Translations under genes and position numbers: made by a program
Notes under the pieces: generated by a model
Seen by the model: the letters and a program-made list of their open reading frames with translations, nothing else
Database searches by the model: none
Told to the model about the DNA's origin: nothing
Part shown: one piece after another, positions 37,101 to 43,976 of the stretch
How the letters are laid out: every line of letters starts with the position of its first letter
How positions within the stretch are numbered: position 1 is the stretch's first letter
From: Photorhabdus akhurstii
GTDB lineage: Bacteria > Pseudomonadota > Gammaproteobacteria > Enterobacterales > Enterobacteriaceae
DNA length: 64,000 nucleotides
Assembly: GCF_018448925.1 (NCBI RefSeq)
Contig: NZ_RCWE01000002.1
Coordinates: forward strand, 124,001 to 188,000
Reading direction: 5' to 3'

Positions 37101-37566
37101 CAAAGGTAAACTTATGTGCCTCGTCTTTATGCCAGTTACACACCTCTGTACCATTGCAGACGTTAGGGCTGCCGAAATTTCGAACGAAGCGATCTATCCA
37201 TTCAAGGCTGTCACTAAGAGGTGTTCCACTCGGTGAGGTGATTGAGAAAGCAACCGATTCTGCCCCAGACTCAGCCTTATAGAAAGCCAGTTTCTCAGCA
37301 ACATAATTCAACGCTTCATCCCAGGTGATTTTTTCCCAGCCTGGATCTGCGTCACCTTTGGGATTTGTCCTACGAAGAGGATAAAGAATCCGGTTAGGGC
37401 TGTGAGCCAGTTCTGGGGCCGCTTTACCCTTCATGCACATGGCGTTGCCGGTCGGGTGTTTTGGGTTCTGCTGAATTTTTATCAGTGTATCGTTACGAAC
37501 TTCGTTGATAGTGCCACATCTTGATCTACAGAGAGTACAAAATCCTTCTTTAAACTCACTTTTCAT
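34120..37566 (-). CDS. Molybdopterin oxidoreductase fused to FAD/NAD(P)H reductase and [2Fe-2S] ferredoxin
   Basis: A 1148-residue three-part fusion. Residues 1 to about 760 are a bis-MGD oxidoreductase: Cys10, Cys13, Cys17 and Cys44 bind a [4Fe-4S] cluster, NVCNGTEVCNWHKDEAH is the probable molybdenum-ligand region, and SHADTKIGIEALKQL and ENDWVEVITRNG-like blocks follow. From about 815, RKTFRVIETKPEAKG, RAYSLTG and VMLAGGIGITPFISYLE form a ferredoxin-NADP reductase module. The last 50 residues (Cys1102, 1107, 1110 and one of the Cys near 1136) are a plant-type ferredoxin. NAD(P)H electrons could thus reach the molybdenum site in one chain. No signal peptide, so cytoplasmic. The substrate is unknown; assimilatory nitrate-type reduction is one candidate. 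Monocistronic. Confidence 0.88.
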   Translation of the reverse strand: MKSEFKEGFCTLCRSRCGTINEVRNDTLIKIQQNPKHPTGNAMCMKGKAAPELAHSPNRILYPLRRTNPKGDADPGWEKITWDEALNYVAEKLAFYKAESGAESVAFSITSPSGTPLSDSLEWIDRFVRNFGSPNVCNGTEVCNWHKDEAHKFTFGCSIPVADYRNAELIILWGHNPTNTWLAQAEAIGAGRNAGAKLIVVDPRHTALARESDNWLNINPGTDAALALGLINIIINRKGYDQAFVARWTNASLLVRNDNGLFLRERDINISAKKNRYIVWNNITQSPLMYDIHENVPCDENDNYALFGEFSINSAEDVNKKIQCKSAFQLLINECQQYTPEYVEKITGITKEKLLYAADLIMSSKRIAYHSWTGVAQHTNATQTERAIAVLYALTGCFDTQGSNRMYNKHPVNLVNARRLMPKEQQEKALGFKERPLGPPLDGWVTSQDLYQAILHKRPYSIRAMMAFGTNMLSSHADTKIGIEALKQLEFHVHCDLFETPTAHYADILLPVNTPWEREGLRVGFEISAEAEELVQLRQRMISPRGESRSDNEIVFDLACRLGMNKIFFNGSVEAGWNYILEPIGLTVEALRKKPAGISIPLIQHDRKYASIDPVKNTVKGFDTETGMVEIYSEKLWRHGYPPLPIYSEPKENLNSESHFRYRLTSVKNGFYCHSQQRSLASLRKKSPYPKLEINSRLAEEKGIKNEDWVEVITRNGKARFKASLDDHISYDTIIAEFGWWQACPDYGKEGFPVIGKNSSNYNALISDDSCDPVSGASPLRSFRCDIKLAEDVNPERRPWQGRKTFRVIETKPEAKGVKTVIFESKDGAMLPDYEPGQHITVQVSIPGQDDPVIRAYSLTGAATLESRKTYSISVRHQKGTTSGGETFEGVMSSYINRALVAGAEVNLTPPGGNFIIPLNAKQPVVMLAGGIGITPFISYLESLPANGEKPELLLLYANQNSNTHAFSKKLKELESKIKQLKVINCYSNPLPVDIEGINYQHHGYITADAVPETLIKQQARFYMCGPAPMMKTFEEGLLTRGVPPFDIYKEIFRSLTPVKIKDGKSFAVKFEKSGVLLEWSPDKGTLLNFSEKMGIKMASGCRVGQCESCAVKLKSGEVQHLNDVEPSDQGMCLTCQCIPITDISIDA

Positions 37567-37625
37567 AAGATAACCTCATATAGCTTCACACAATGTTTAC
37601 TTTGTGGTTTTTTCGGATGATTGAT

Positions 37626-37644
37626 ACCAGTACGTATTACTGGT
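37626..37644. promoter_or_regulatory. Inverted repeat upstream of the molybdoenzyme fusion
   Basis: A perfect 7-bp inverted repeat ACCAGTA-CGTAT-TACTGGT, 60 bases before the start codon, in the expected promoter. A candidate operator for an unidentified regulator. No FNR-type box was found. Confidence 0.45.
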
Positions 37645-37704
37645 TCCTTCTTAATTAACCAAATGATTAATTTCATTGTAATAGAGAATTAAGTGAATGA
37701 TTTC

Positions 37705-37736
37705 ACGGATAGAAAGTTTTTGAATTTTCTATCCGT
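37705..37736 (-). terminator. Stem-loop after the EndoH-like gene
   Basis: A perfect 11-bp stem (ACGGATAGAAA / TTTCTATCCGT) with a 10-nt loop, 21 bases after the stop of the minus-strand gene. Confidence 0.6.
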
Positions 37737-37757
37737 TTAAACTAATGCATATTAATG

Positions 37758-38666
37758 TTATTGACTGGATTGCATTGCCTTTGCTGTATCTGGGACATAG
37801 ATAACTTCTTCATTTATTCCTTCTTCTGCTTTGATGATTTGGGTGTAATATTGAGATGCTTGGTCAATTGTAAATATTGTATTAGGTGACCAAACCATCA
37901 TCCCACTATACCCATTATTGATGACCGAGCGGGTAATATTCTGCACTGTGGATACCGAATTTTTTCCGGGGGAGACACCCAATAACAAATTTTCCTTTTT
38001 CATCCCGAAGTTAACGTACGGAGCCAGCTTATTGACACTGGCGTTGGTGTAAGTCATCTCGTAACCTGCATCCAGTAAGTTTGCTATGTTGGTCGGTCCC
38101 TTGAAATAGATATAATCTGACCACAGGGCCTTGGTCAGTACCTTGTTGGCAAATTTTGGATGGCTTTTGATCGCATCCGCTACCCAATAGAAGGATTGAC
38201 GATTACCGGAGCATGTTGAATATTCATCATCGATGTTGATTCCATCCAGCCCGTATTTAACGACATCATTTACCATTTCATCGGCAAGTTTCGTTGCCGT
38301 TGCTTTACTCATATTACATGACCAACCTGCATTTTGATGATTGCCCAGATAGGATAATTGAACTCTAATGCCCTTTTTTTGCAAATTCCGCACCAGGGAA
38401 ATATTTTCCTTGAGTATCGAACTTATTTCATCGTTGTAAAACAGTACAGGGATATTAGAGATGCTGCTATTAATGTTGGCTGCGAATAATATAACATCGG
38501 AAAAAAATGGTTTTTCAGTTCGTTTCACAACAAAATTACCGATATCCTTGACATGTTGCGGTGAAGGATTGCTCAGAAATGTAATATTATTTGCTGCAAG
38601 AGATTGATTTGTTGCAAAGGCAACGATAAGTGCAACCTTCAACAGATTGATATTTTTTAACATCAT
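37758..38666 (-). CDS. Secreted GH18 endo-beta-N-acetylglucosaminidase, EndoH-like
   Basis: The start at 38666 is set by AGAGG 7 bases upstream and gives a 302-residue precursor with signal peptide (MMLKNINLLKVALIVAFA, cleavage near SLA-AN). LDGINIDDEYS is the GH18 catalytic motif in the form seen in EndoH-type enzymes (DG-x-[DN]-x-D-D-E-Y), the Glu being the proton donor. SYLGNHQNAGWSCN and GYSGMMVWSPN are other barrel strands. EndoH-type enzymes cut the chitobiose core of N-glycans from glycoproteins. An insect-associated bacterium could use it to strip host glycoproteins or mimic chitinase action. Longer in-frame starts lack a signal sequence at the end and are rejected. Confidence 0.85.
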   Translation of the reverse strand: MMLKNINLLKVALIVAFATNQSLAANNITFLSNPSPQHVKDIGNFVVKRTEKPFFSDVILFAANINSSISNIPVLFYNDEISSILKENISLVRNLQKKGIRVQLSYLGNHQNAGWSCNMSKATATKLADEMVNDVVKYGLDGINIDDEYSTCSGNRQSFYWVADAIKSHPKFANKVLTKALWSDYIYFKGPTNIANLLDAGYEMTYTNASVNKLAPYVNFGMKKENLLLGVSPGKNSVSTVQNITRSVINNGYSGMMVWSPNTIFTIDQASQYYTQIIKAEEGINEEVIYVPDTAKAMQSSQ

Positions 38667-38894
38667 GAATAAACCTCTTATCTTAGAATGAGTACACCAT
38701 AAAATTCGCAGGCATCTTTGGAGCATTTCGAAATCTCCTTTCTCATCATGATTTCGTCAGTCTGCCAATTGCCTGCGAAACGGGCATATTATCTTTCTTT
38801 AGTTAAGGTTTATCTGTTGTTATCAAACCAGTAACGGGGAGACGATGCTCCCTAGATTGAGGTAGTTCAGGTGTCATAGGACATTTAAAATAGG

Positions 38895-39140
38895 TTAATT
38901 ATCTAGATCTACATCAACTAATGCCTGTTCTCTACGCTCATTTACCAGTCGAATAAGCTCTTGATCGTCCAAAGCATCAAGTATCTGTTCGTAGAGTTCC
39001 GCAGGAATACAATAAAACACGGGTTGGTTACGATTCAGGATTGCTACAGGGTATCCAGCCCCGGCGTTAACGGTCGCCATAGGGTTTTTTTTAAGTTCAC
39101 TAACGCTTGCGCTAATATCCGACAGAATTATGTTAGTCAC
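38895..39140 (-). CDS. Orphan StbD-type (Phd/RelB-like) antitoxin
   Basis: An 81-residue protein. ILSDISASVSELKKNPMATV and GYPVAILNRNQPVFYCIPAE match StbD antitoxins of the StbDE/RelBE type, with a C-terminal acidic tail (RREQALVDVDLDN). In normal operons the StbE toxin overlaps or follows the antitoxin stop. Here the next 120 bases on the minus strand contain no RelE-like frame, so the toxin is gone. The gene may be under no selection or may guard against a related plasmid toxin. Confidence 0.82.
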   Translation of the reverse strand: MTNIILSDISASVSELKKNPMATVNAGAGYPVAILNRNQPVFYCIPAELYEQILDALDDQELIRLVNERREQALVDVDLDN

Positions 39141-39234
39141 AGAAACACTCCAAAAGAGTTGCTATTTTGTTACTGAATAATGCCCCGAATAATTTTGCCA
39201 CTGGCAATCACCTTTTTACAGAGGAATCATTATT

Positions 39235-40155
39235 ATGCCGCTTGATAAAAATGTTGAAAAATGGCTTGCTTCTACACCTGAGATTGCAATAGGAGAAAAT
39301 TCCTCCTTGGAACAACTTCGAATCGTTCTCGAACATGCTCTTATCCAACAGCAGGGTGAATGGAACGATGCGACATATAATAGTAGCTTTACTGTCCCCG
39401 CAGAGGATGGTTTCCCCATTCCTGTTCGCATGTATGTACCCAGTGGAAAAGAAAAGATGAGTGATAAATCCGCGCTGGTTTATGCTCATGGCGGTGGGTG
39501 GTGCGTAGGAAGTCTTGATGCTTGGGATCGCCCTTGCCGTAAGCTGGCTGAATCAACAGGTTGCGTTATCTTCTCGGTAGACTATCGGCTTGCCCCCGAA
39601 AATCCTTTTCCGGTACCACTAACGGATTTCTATACAACTCTATGCTATATCACTGATCATGCAGAAGAATTTGGCATCAATACACAACAAATTGCGGTCG
39701 GTGGTGATAGCGCAGGTGGTAATCTCGCCGTTGCAGCTTGTTTGATGTCGCGAAACCAAAAAGGGCCTGCTATTTGTCATCAACTACTATTTTATCCAGC
39801 ATTAGATGCATCAATGGAAACGGATTCATACGATAAATATGGTGAAGGCTATGTATTGACAAAACAGAAGATGACATTCTTTTGGCAGTCATACATCAAT
39901 GAGTACAACAACAGAACAAATCCACTTATCTCGCCCTCTAATTTAACGCATTTTGAAGGGCTGCCAGATGCAACTATTTTGCTTTGCGAATACGATCCGT
40001 TAAGAAGTGAAGGAGAATCTTATGCACAGCAGTTAAGAGATGCAGGTGTGTCTGTGCAGCTTGAAACTATTGAGGGAATGGTACATGGTGCGATACATAT
40101 GACTGCGGTGACGCCATCTGTTGAAATATTCTATAAAAAGTCCCGCTTTTGTTGA
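39235..40155 (+). CDS. Alpha/beta hydrolase, hormone-sensitive-lipase family
   Basis: A 306-residue cytoplasmic esterase. HGGGWCVGSLD (residues 85-95) is the oxyanion loop, GDSAGG (157-162) holds the nucleophile Ser159, EYDPLRSEGESYA the Asp and GMVHGAIHM the His. It is unlike the secreted family member at 20582 in lacking a signal peptide and having the standard GDSAGG. Substrate is unknown. GAGG lies a few bases before the ATG. It is followed by a hairpin and a 540-bp gap, so it is probably monocistronic. Confidence 0.9.
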   Translation: MPLDKNVEKWLASTPEIAIGENSSLEQLRIVLEHALIQQQGEWNDATYNSSFTVPAEDGFPIPVRMYVPSGKEKMSDKSALVYAHGGGWCVGSLDAWDRPCRKLAESTGCVIFSVDYRLAPENPFPVPLTDFYTTLCYITDHAEEFGINTQQIAVGGDSAGGNLAVAACLMSRNQKGPAICHQLLFYPALDASMETDSYDKYGEGYVLTKQKMTFFWQSYINEYNNRTNPLISPSNLTHFEGLPDATILLCEYDPLRSEGESYAQQLRDAGVSVQLETIEGMVHGAIHMTAVTPSVEIFYKKSRFC

Positions 40156-40170
40156 AAAACATCATCTGTT

Positions 40171-40201
40171 ATCGGGTCAATTTGATAAAAATTGGCCCGA
40201 T
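40171..40201 (+). terminator. Hairpin after the esterase at 39235
   Basis: A 13-bp stem (ATCGGGTCAATTT / AAATTGGCCCGAT, one G-T pair) with a 5-nt loop, 16 bases after the stop. No clear U-tract. The rest of 40202-40695 holds no gene I can support. Confidence 0.6.
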
Positions 40202-40695
40202 GGCGCTCTGGAATCATCAGGATAAGGGCAATTGGTAATCGCCTCTACAATAATATCAATATGAATGATGGCCGCTTTTGCTTCCCAGGACTTGATTAAT
40301 GGCATTTCGAAAATATTAGCAAATTAGATTTTTCATAATAAACAGCCTTTGACTTTATCTCAATATATCTACTCTTAATTCCCCTTCCCTTCATTATTCA
40401 GTCAAACCAGATTAATTTCATATTAAGTTCTTCCGATTTTACTTAATGCCATTGAGTCAATGCTGAGGTTTGATTCTTGGTAACTTGGGGAATATCGCTC
40501 CCATATTAAGGTACGTATTCTCCCTAATTGAAATTAAAATTAATTAAAACAATGCATTATGAATTCGCCGAATTTGTGCGTCAAATTAAAACTATTGAAC
40601 CTAACTTTCCTACCAATTACCCTTCTTCTCACCAAAAAAATAATGCAATTACGTTTTCTTATTTGGATCTCGTAGTTTCATATAAAGGAGGATTT

Positions 40696-41808
40696 ATGAA
40701 AGTTCCCCATCTGTTCAATCCACTAAAAATAGGTGCTATTACTACGCCCAATCGTATTTTTATGGCGCCACTTACTCGCTTACGGAATACTGAACCCGGC
40801 GATATTCCCACGCCAATGATGGCTGAATATTATCGTCAACGTGCTAGCGCCGGATTGATCATCACTGAGGCGACGCAGGTTTCATTTCAGGCGAAAGGTT
40901 ATTCAGGCGCGCCCGGTTTGCATACTCCTGAACAGATAAGCGCTTGGAAGAAAATCAATGAAGGAATTCATCAGGCTGGTGGTCTTAGCAACGTGCAACT
41001 ATGGCATACGGGGCGAATGTCTCACACTTCTCTCCAGCCGAAGCAACTAGCCCCTGTGGCACCTTCTGCGATATCGGCTAACGCGCGGACTTCGGTGCGA
41101 GACGCTAAAGGCAATGTGATTCGAATCAATACCTCTAAGCCGCGTGCTCTGGAGAAAGATGAAATTCACCAAATTGTCAATGACTTCCGTCAGGCAGCCA
41201 TCAATGCACAAGAAGCTAACTTTGACATGATGGAAATCCATGCTGCACATGGTTACCTTATTCATCAGTTTTTGTCTCCTTCTGCTAATCAACGTGATGA
41301 TGAATATGGTGGCAGTATTGAAAATCGTGCGCGTTTCGCACTGGAGGTGGTGGATGCGGCTATTGAAAGTTGGAGTTCTGATCGGATTGGCATCCGTATC
41401 TATCCGTTGGGGCCATACAATGGTCTGGATCATTACGAAGATGAGGAGAAAGCAGCTATTTATCTGATCCGGGAGTTGGCAAAGCGTAATCTGGCTTATC
41501 TGCATATTTCCGAGCCTGATTGGGCTGGAGGAGAACCTTTCAGCGAAGCATTTCGTCGAACTATTCGCGAGGCTTACCCCGGTGTTATTGTTGCGGCAGG
41601 CGCTTATACTGCCGAGAAAGCGGAGAAACTGATTGAGAAAGGATTAATTGATGCAGTGGCATTCGGGCGAAACTTTATCGCCAATCCTGACTTAGTTGAG
41701 CGCCTGCGAATTGATGCACCCTTGAATGAGCTACGTCCAGAATTCTTCTATGCTAATGGCCCTGAAGGGTACATCGATTATCCTACCTTAAAGCAGTTAA
41801 GCGCGTAA
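40696..41808 (+). CDS. nemA: Old Yellow Enzyme family alkene reductase (N-ethylmaleimide reductase type)
   Basis: The start at 40696 has a strong AAAGGAGG 7 bases upstream and gives 370 residues; upstream in-frame codons are rejected. [20 protein letters not shown] is the typical opening, [18 protein letters not shown] has the substrate-binding His-x-x-His/Asn region, and the C-terminal [14 protein letters not shown] binds FMN phosphate. Such FMN enzymes reduce activated C=C bonds and nitro compounds with NAD(P)H, for detoxification. It converges with a LysR gene rather than being beside a NemR repressor, so regulation differs from Escherichia coli. Confidence 0.9.
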   Translation: MKVPHLFNPLKIGAITTPNRIFMAPLTRLRNTEPGDIPTPMMAEYYRQRASAGLIITEATQVSFQAKGYSGAPGLHTPEQISAWKKINEGIHQAGGLSNVQLWHTGRMSHTSLQPKQLAPVAPSAISANARTSVRDAKGNVIRINTSKPRALEKDEIHQIVNDFRQAAINAQEANFDMMEIHAAHGYLIHQFLSPSANQRDDEYGGSIENRARFALEVVDAAIESWSSDRIGIRIYPLGPYNGLDHYEDEEKAAIYLIRELAKRNLAYLHISEPDWAGGEPFSEAFRRTIREAYPGVIVAAGAYTAEKAEKLIEKGLIDAVAFGRNFIANPDLVERLRIDAPLNELRPEFFYANGPEGYIDYPTLKQLSA

Positions 41809-41817
41809 TCATACTGT

Positions 41818-41856
41818 GCGCTTTAATGACGGTGATGATCACCGCCATTAAAGCGC
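41818..41856. terminator. Bidirectional terminator between nemA and LysR gene
   Basis: A 19-bp stem with one mismatch (41818-41836 and 41838-41856) and almost no loop, centred between converging genes. An unusually long hairpin, likely to stop transcription from both sides. Confidence 0.85.
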
Positions 41857-41865
41857 TTTCACCTG

Positions 41866-42774
41866 CTACTCCCAAGGCATACCATCTTCCCAGTTCTCTA
41901 CCAGTAGGTCGATAAATCCCCGGATACGGGGGGAAAGATGTTTTTTACTTGGATAAATGATTCGAATGGGTTCAGGCTCAACATGATAATTTTCCAACAC
42001 GGGGACAAGCTTACCGTTATTAAGATCCCGACCAACAACATAGCTAGGCAGATGAATGATACCGAACCCTGCCAGCGCCGATTCGAGCATGGCTTCCGCG
42101 CTATCTATGTTTAGGCGTCCCGGCCCGTCGAAAACGTAGGTTCCGTCCGCAGTCTCAAAACGCCAGATGCGGCGTCTATCCGCACTCAGGAAGAAAATAG
42201 TGTCATGTTCATGTAGCGCCTGAGGTGTTTCAGGTACGCCTCGTCGGGCCAAATAATCCGGTGACGCACAAGTAATCATCCACTGAGTAGCGATAGTACG
42301 TGTAAGAATACGAGAATCATCTTTTGGTTTACCAATGCGGATGGCGATATCGAACCCTTCCTCGATCAAATCAACATAACGATCAGTAAAGGCAATATCT
42401 GCCCGTAGATCAGGCCAGCGTTTCAGGAAAGTTTCCAGCAAGGAAAGAATATGGCGCTTTCCTAAGGAGATCGGTGCGGTTAATTTCAGCGTCCCGGTTG
42501 GGTTTACCCTGCGCATCGCCATCGTGTTATCCACCTCTTCGAGGTCTTCAAGAATCTGACGACAGCGTTCGAACATAATACGTCCTTCATCTGTCAGGCT
42601 AAGCCGGCGCGTTGTTCGGTTCAGCAATCTTACGCCTAAGCGAGTCTCCAGGCGCACAATGCTCTTACCAATAGCGGATCGAGTAAGCCCCAAAGACCCC
42701 GCCGCTTGCGTATAACTTCCTGCCCGTACCGCAGCAACAAAAGCCGCAATATCACCGATTCGGTTTAATTCCAT
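41866..42774 (-). CDS. LysR-family transcriptional regulator
   Basis: A 302-residue protein. DIAAFVAAVRAGSYTQAAG and LTRSAIGKSIVRLETRLGVR are the winged helix-turn-helix; LLNRTTRRLSLTDEGR is the family linker. The remaining part is a periplasmic-binding-like effector domain (TLKLTAPISLGKRHILS, DIAIRIGKPKDDSRIL). It belongs to the CrgA/YafC-like branch that often controls oxidoreductases next to it. It converges with nemA; its upstream region holds the 9-bp tandem repeat, which would alter its promoter. The target is not known. Confidence 0.9.
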   Translation of the reverse strand: MELNRIGDIAAFVAAVRAGSYTQAAGSLGLTRSAIGKSIVRLETRLGVRLLNRTTRRLSLTDEGRIMFERCRQILEDLEEVDNTMAMRRVNPTGTLKLTAPISLGKRHILSLLETFLKRWPDLRADIAFTDRYVDLIEEGFDIAIRIGKPKDDSRILTRTIATQWMITCASPDYLARRGVPETPQALHEHDTIFFLSADRRRIWRFETADGTYVFDGPGRLNIDSAEAMLESALAGFGIIHLPSYVVGRDLNNGKLVPVLENYHVEPEPIRIIYPSKKHLSPRIRGFIDLLVENWEDGMPWE

Positions 42775-42823
42775 TTGTGCTCCTAAAATGTTCTGAGGAT
42801 AGGCTGCTTAAAACAGTCACGTT

Positions 42824-42883
42824 GCGTTTATTGCGTTTATTGCGTTTTTCGTTTATTTCGTTTATTTCGTTTATTTCGTTTAG
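42824..42883. repeat. Short tandem repeat, 9-bp unit
   Basis: About 6.6 copies of a 9-bp unit: two GCGTTTATT, one GCGTTTTTC and three GTTTATTTC followed by GTTTAG. It fills the promoter region between the LysR gene and the divergent antitoxin gene. Copy changes would move promoter elements by nearly one DNA turn per unit. Confidence 0.9.
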
Positions 42884-42917
42884 TGTTTTAAAGTGAAATG
42901 ACTAACAGGTGCTAAAC

Positions 42918-43379
42918 ATGATTACTTCTACTTTCTCTGATGTAAATCTTCCGACTAAACACGAAAGTGAAATAGCCGAAAAAGGGTTGCGTGAATTTGC
43001 TGCGTTCCTTTCAACAAAATTTGAAACTCAGCAGATTTCAATTATGAGTGATGACCATGAATCTCATCAAATTGAAGTGCCTACATCTGCGCTTACTATG
43101 CTAGTGCAAATCTTGGGTGAACTCGCTTCAGGTAATGCAGTGCAAATCGTCCCTGTTCATGCTGAACTAACAACTCAAGAAGCTGCAAACATATTGAATG
43201 TATCGCGACCTCATATGGTTAAACTTCTGGAAGATGGTTGTCTTCCTTTCCATAAAACAGGTCGGCACAGGCGTATTCGTTTTGCTGATCTGATGGAATA
43301 TAAAAAGCAGCGTAACGCTGAAAGTATGGAGGCTATGAGGGAACTAGCTAATCAGGCTCAGGAATTAGGGAGCTACTAA
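42918..43379 (+). CDS. Helix-turn-helix (excisionase-fold) antitoxin of a PIN-type module, partner lost
   Basis: The start at 42918 gives 153 residues. TTQEAANILNVSRPHMVKLL with EDGCLPFHKTGRHRRIRFAD is the MerR/excisionase-type DNA-binding domain, and the tail (ESMEAMRELANQAQELGSY) is acidic. Proteins of this build pair with PIN-domain toxins. The stop overlaps an ATG (TAATG) as in such operons, but the following frame reads only MIHS before running into an interspersed repeat. Both the start spacing and the neighbouring repeat support loss of the toxin. AT-rich tandem repeat lies in its promoter. Confidence 0.8.
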   Translation: MITSTFSDVNLPTKHESEIAEKGLREFAAFLSTKFETQQISIMSDDHESHQIEVPTSALTMLVQILGELASGNAVQIVPVHAELTTQEAANILNVSRPHMVKLLEDGCLPFHKTGRHRRIRFADLMEYKKQRNAESMEAMRELANQAQELGSY

Positions 43380-43444
43380 TGATTCATTCCCTTGCCGTCG
43401 CGATGCACCTTGAAATCCATAGGGTATATAACTTTATTTTTTGA
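43379..43444 (+). pseudogene. Stub of a PIN-domain toxin gene, replaced by interspersed repeat
   Basis: ATG overlaps the antitoxin stop. MIHS is the usual beginning of PIN toxins partnered with this antitoxin family, then the frame continues through repeat DNA and stops after 21 codons. The four residues alone could be chance; position and overlap make it probable. Confidence 0.4.
43382..43428 (-). repeat. Half copy of the interspersed repeat found at 49373
   Basis: On the minus strand these bases match the first 47 bases of the element at 49373-49501 (TATACNCTATNGATTTCAAG, then the ATCGCGACGGCAAGGGA block) with a few changes. The second half is missing, so it is truncated at the point where two antitoxin modules meet. 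Confidence 0.8.
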
Positions 43445-43467
43445 ATATGCGCTACAGACTGGCTCTC

Positions 43468-43524
43468 CTACTCCCACACGTCAGCGCGGTCTTGCTTCGC
43501 TTCTGGTGTCCAGATAACTTTCAC
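43468..43524 (-). pseudogene. Stub of a ParE/RelE-family toxin gene
   Basis: A GTG start overlaps the antitoxin stop (GTGA). The frame MKVIWTPEAKQDRADVWE (18 codons) matches the first strand and helix of ParE-type toxins, then TAG. The catalytic and gyrase-binding parts are missing; the following bases run into the repeat fragment. This is a clear truncated toxin. Confidence 0.75.
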
Positions 43525-43799
43525 GCTTGGTCCACTACATTGGCACGCCGTGCGGCAAACTCGGCTTCGACCTCATCATTAGATTGGCCCAAACCAGCAC
43601 GCATTGAGGCTCGCCCGGCTTCTACCTTGTGACACAGGAATTTTTCGTATTCTCGTTCCTCACGTTGGCGTTGAATAAACTCGCGCATAAGTTCGCGTAG
43701 CACCTGTGAAGCTGGGCGGTGAGCAGCTTCGGCTTCAGCCATAAATTCAGCACGTAGTTCAGGTTCCAATTTCATCGTAAAAACAGCTTGTTTCGTCAT
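43521..43799 (-). CDS. Ribbon-helix-helix antitoxin of a ParE module, partner truncated
   Basis: The start at 43799 has GGGGAG 8 bases upstream and gives 92 residues. KQAVFTMKLEPELRAEFMAE with AEAAHRPASQVLRELMREFI is the ribbon-helix-helix; the tail HKVEAGRASMRAGLGQSNDE followed by EFAARRANV is characteristic of a widespread antitoxin family paired with a ParE/RelE toxin. The toxin start is still present and coupled by GTGA, but stops after 18 codons. The antitoxin itself appears intact. Confidence 0.85.
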   Translation of the reverse strand: MTKQAVFTMKLEPELRAEFMAEAEAAHRPASQVLRELMREFIQRQREEREYEKFLCHKVEAGRASMRAGLGQSNDEVEAEFAARRANVVDQA

Positions 43800-43904
43800 G
43801 ATCTGACTCCCCAACATTATTATTCTGCACTAATAAAGTATGTATAATCTCATTACCTTGCGTGATTTTCTAGCATAATTAGGGAGAATTGAAATCAATA
43901 TCAC

Positions 43905-43932
43905 TTGTCGGAAAACATCTGTTTTCCGACAA
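43905..43932. terminator. Stem-loop downstream of phzF-like gene
   Basis: A perfect 12-bp stem (TTGTCGGAAAAC / GTTTTCCGACAA) with a 4-nt loop, 45 bases after the minus-strand gene. AAAAC/GTTTT ends could give a U-tract on either strand. Likely terminator. Confidence 0.7.
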
Positions 43933-43976
43933 AACAAGCGCCCTTTCTGAACTATATATAGGGCTGATAACTTTTT

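Noticed and set aside
34120-37566. Molybdoenzyme fusion as an assembly artefact joining two genes
   Set aside because: The frame is continuous across the joint with normal codon use and no internal ribosome binding site before the reductase part; kept as a true fusion.
38769-38894. Possible StbE/RelE toxin after the StbD-like antitoxin
   Set aside because: The only short frame on that strand (starting MTPELPQSREHR) does not resemble a RelE-fold toxin, so the antitoxin was called an orphan.
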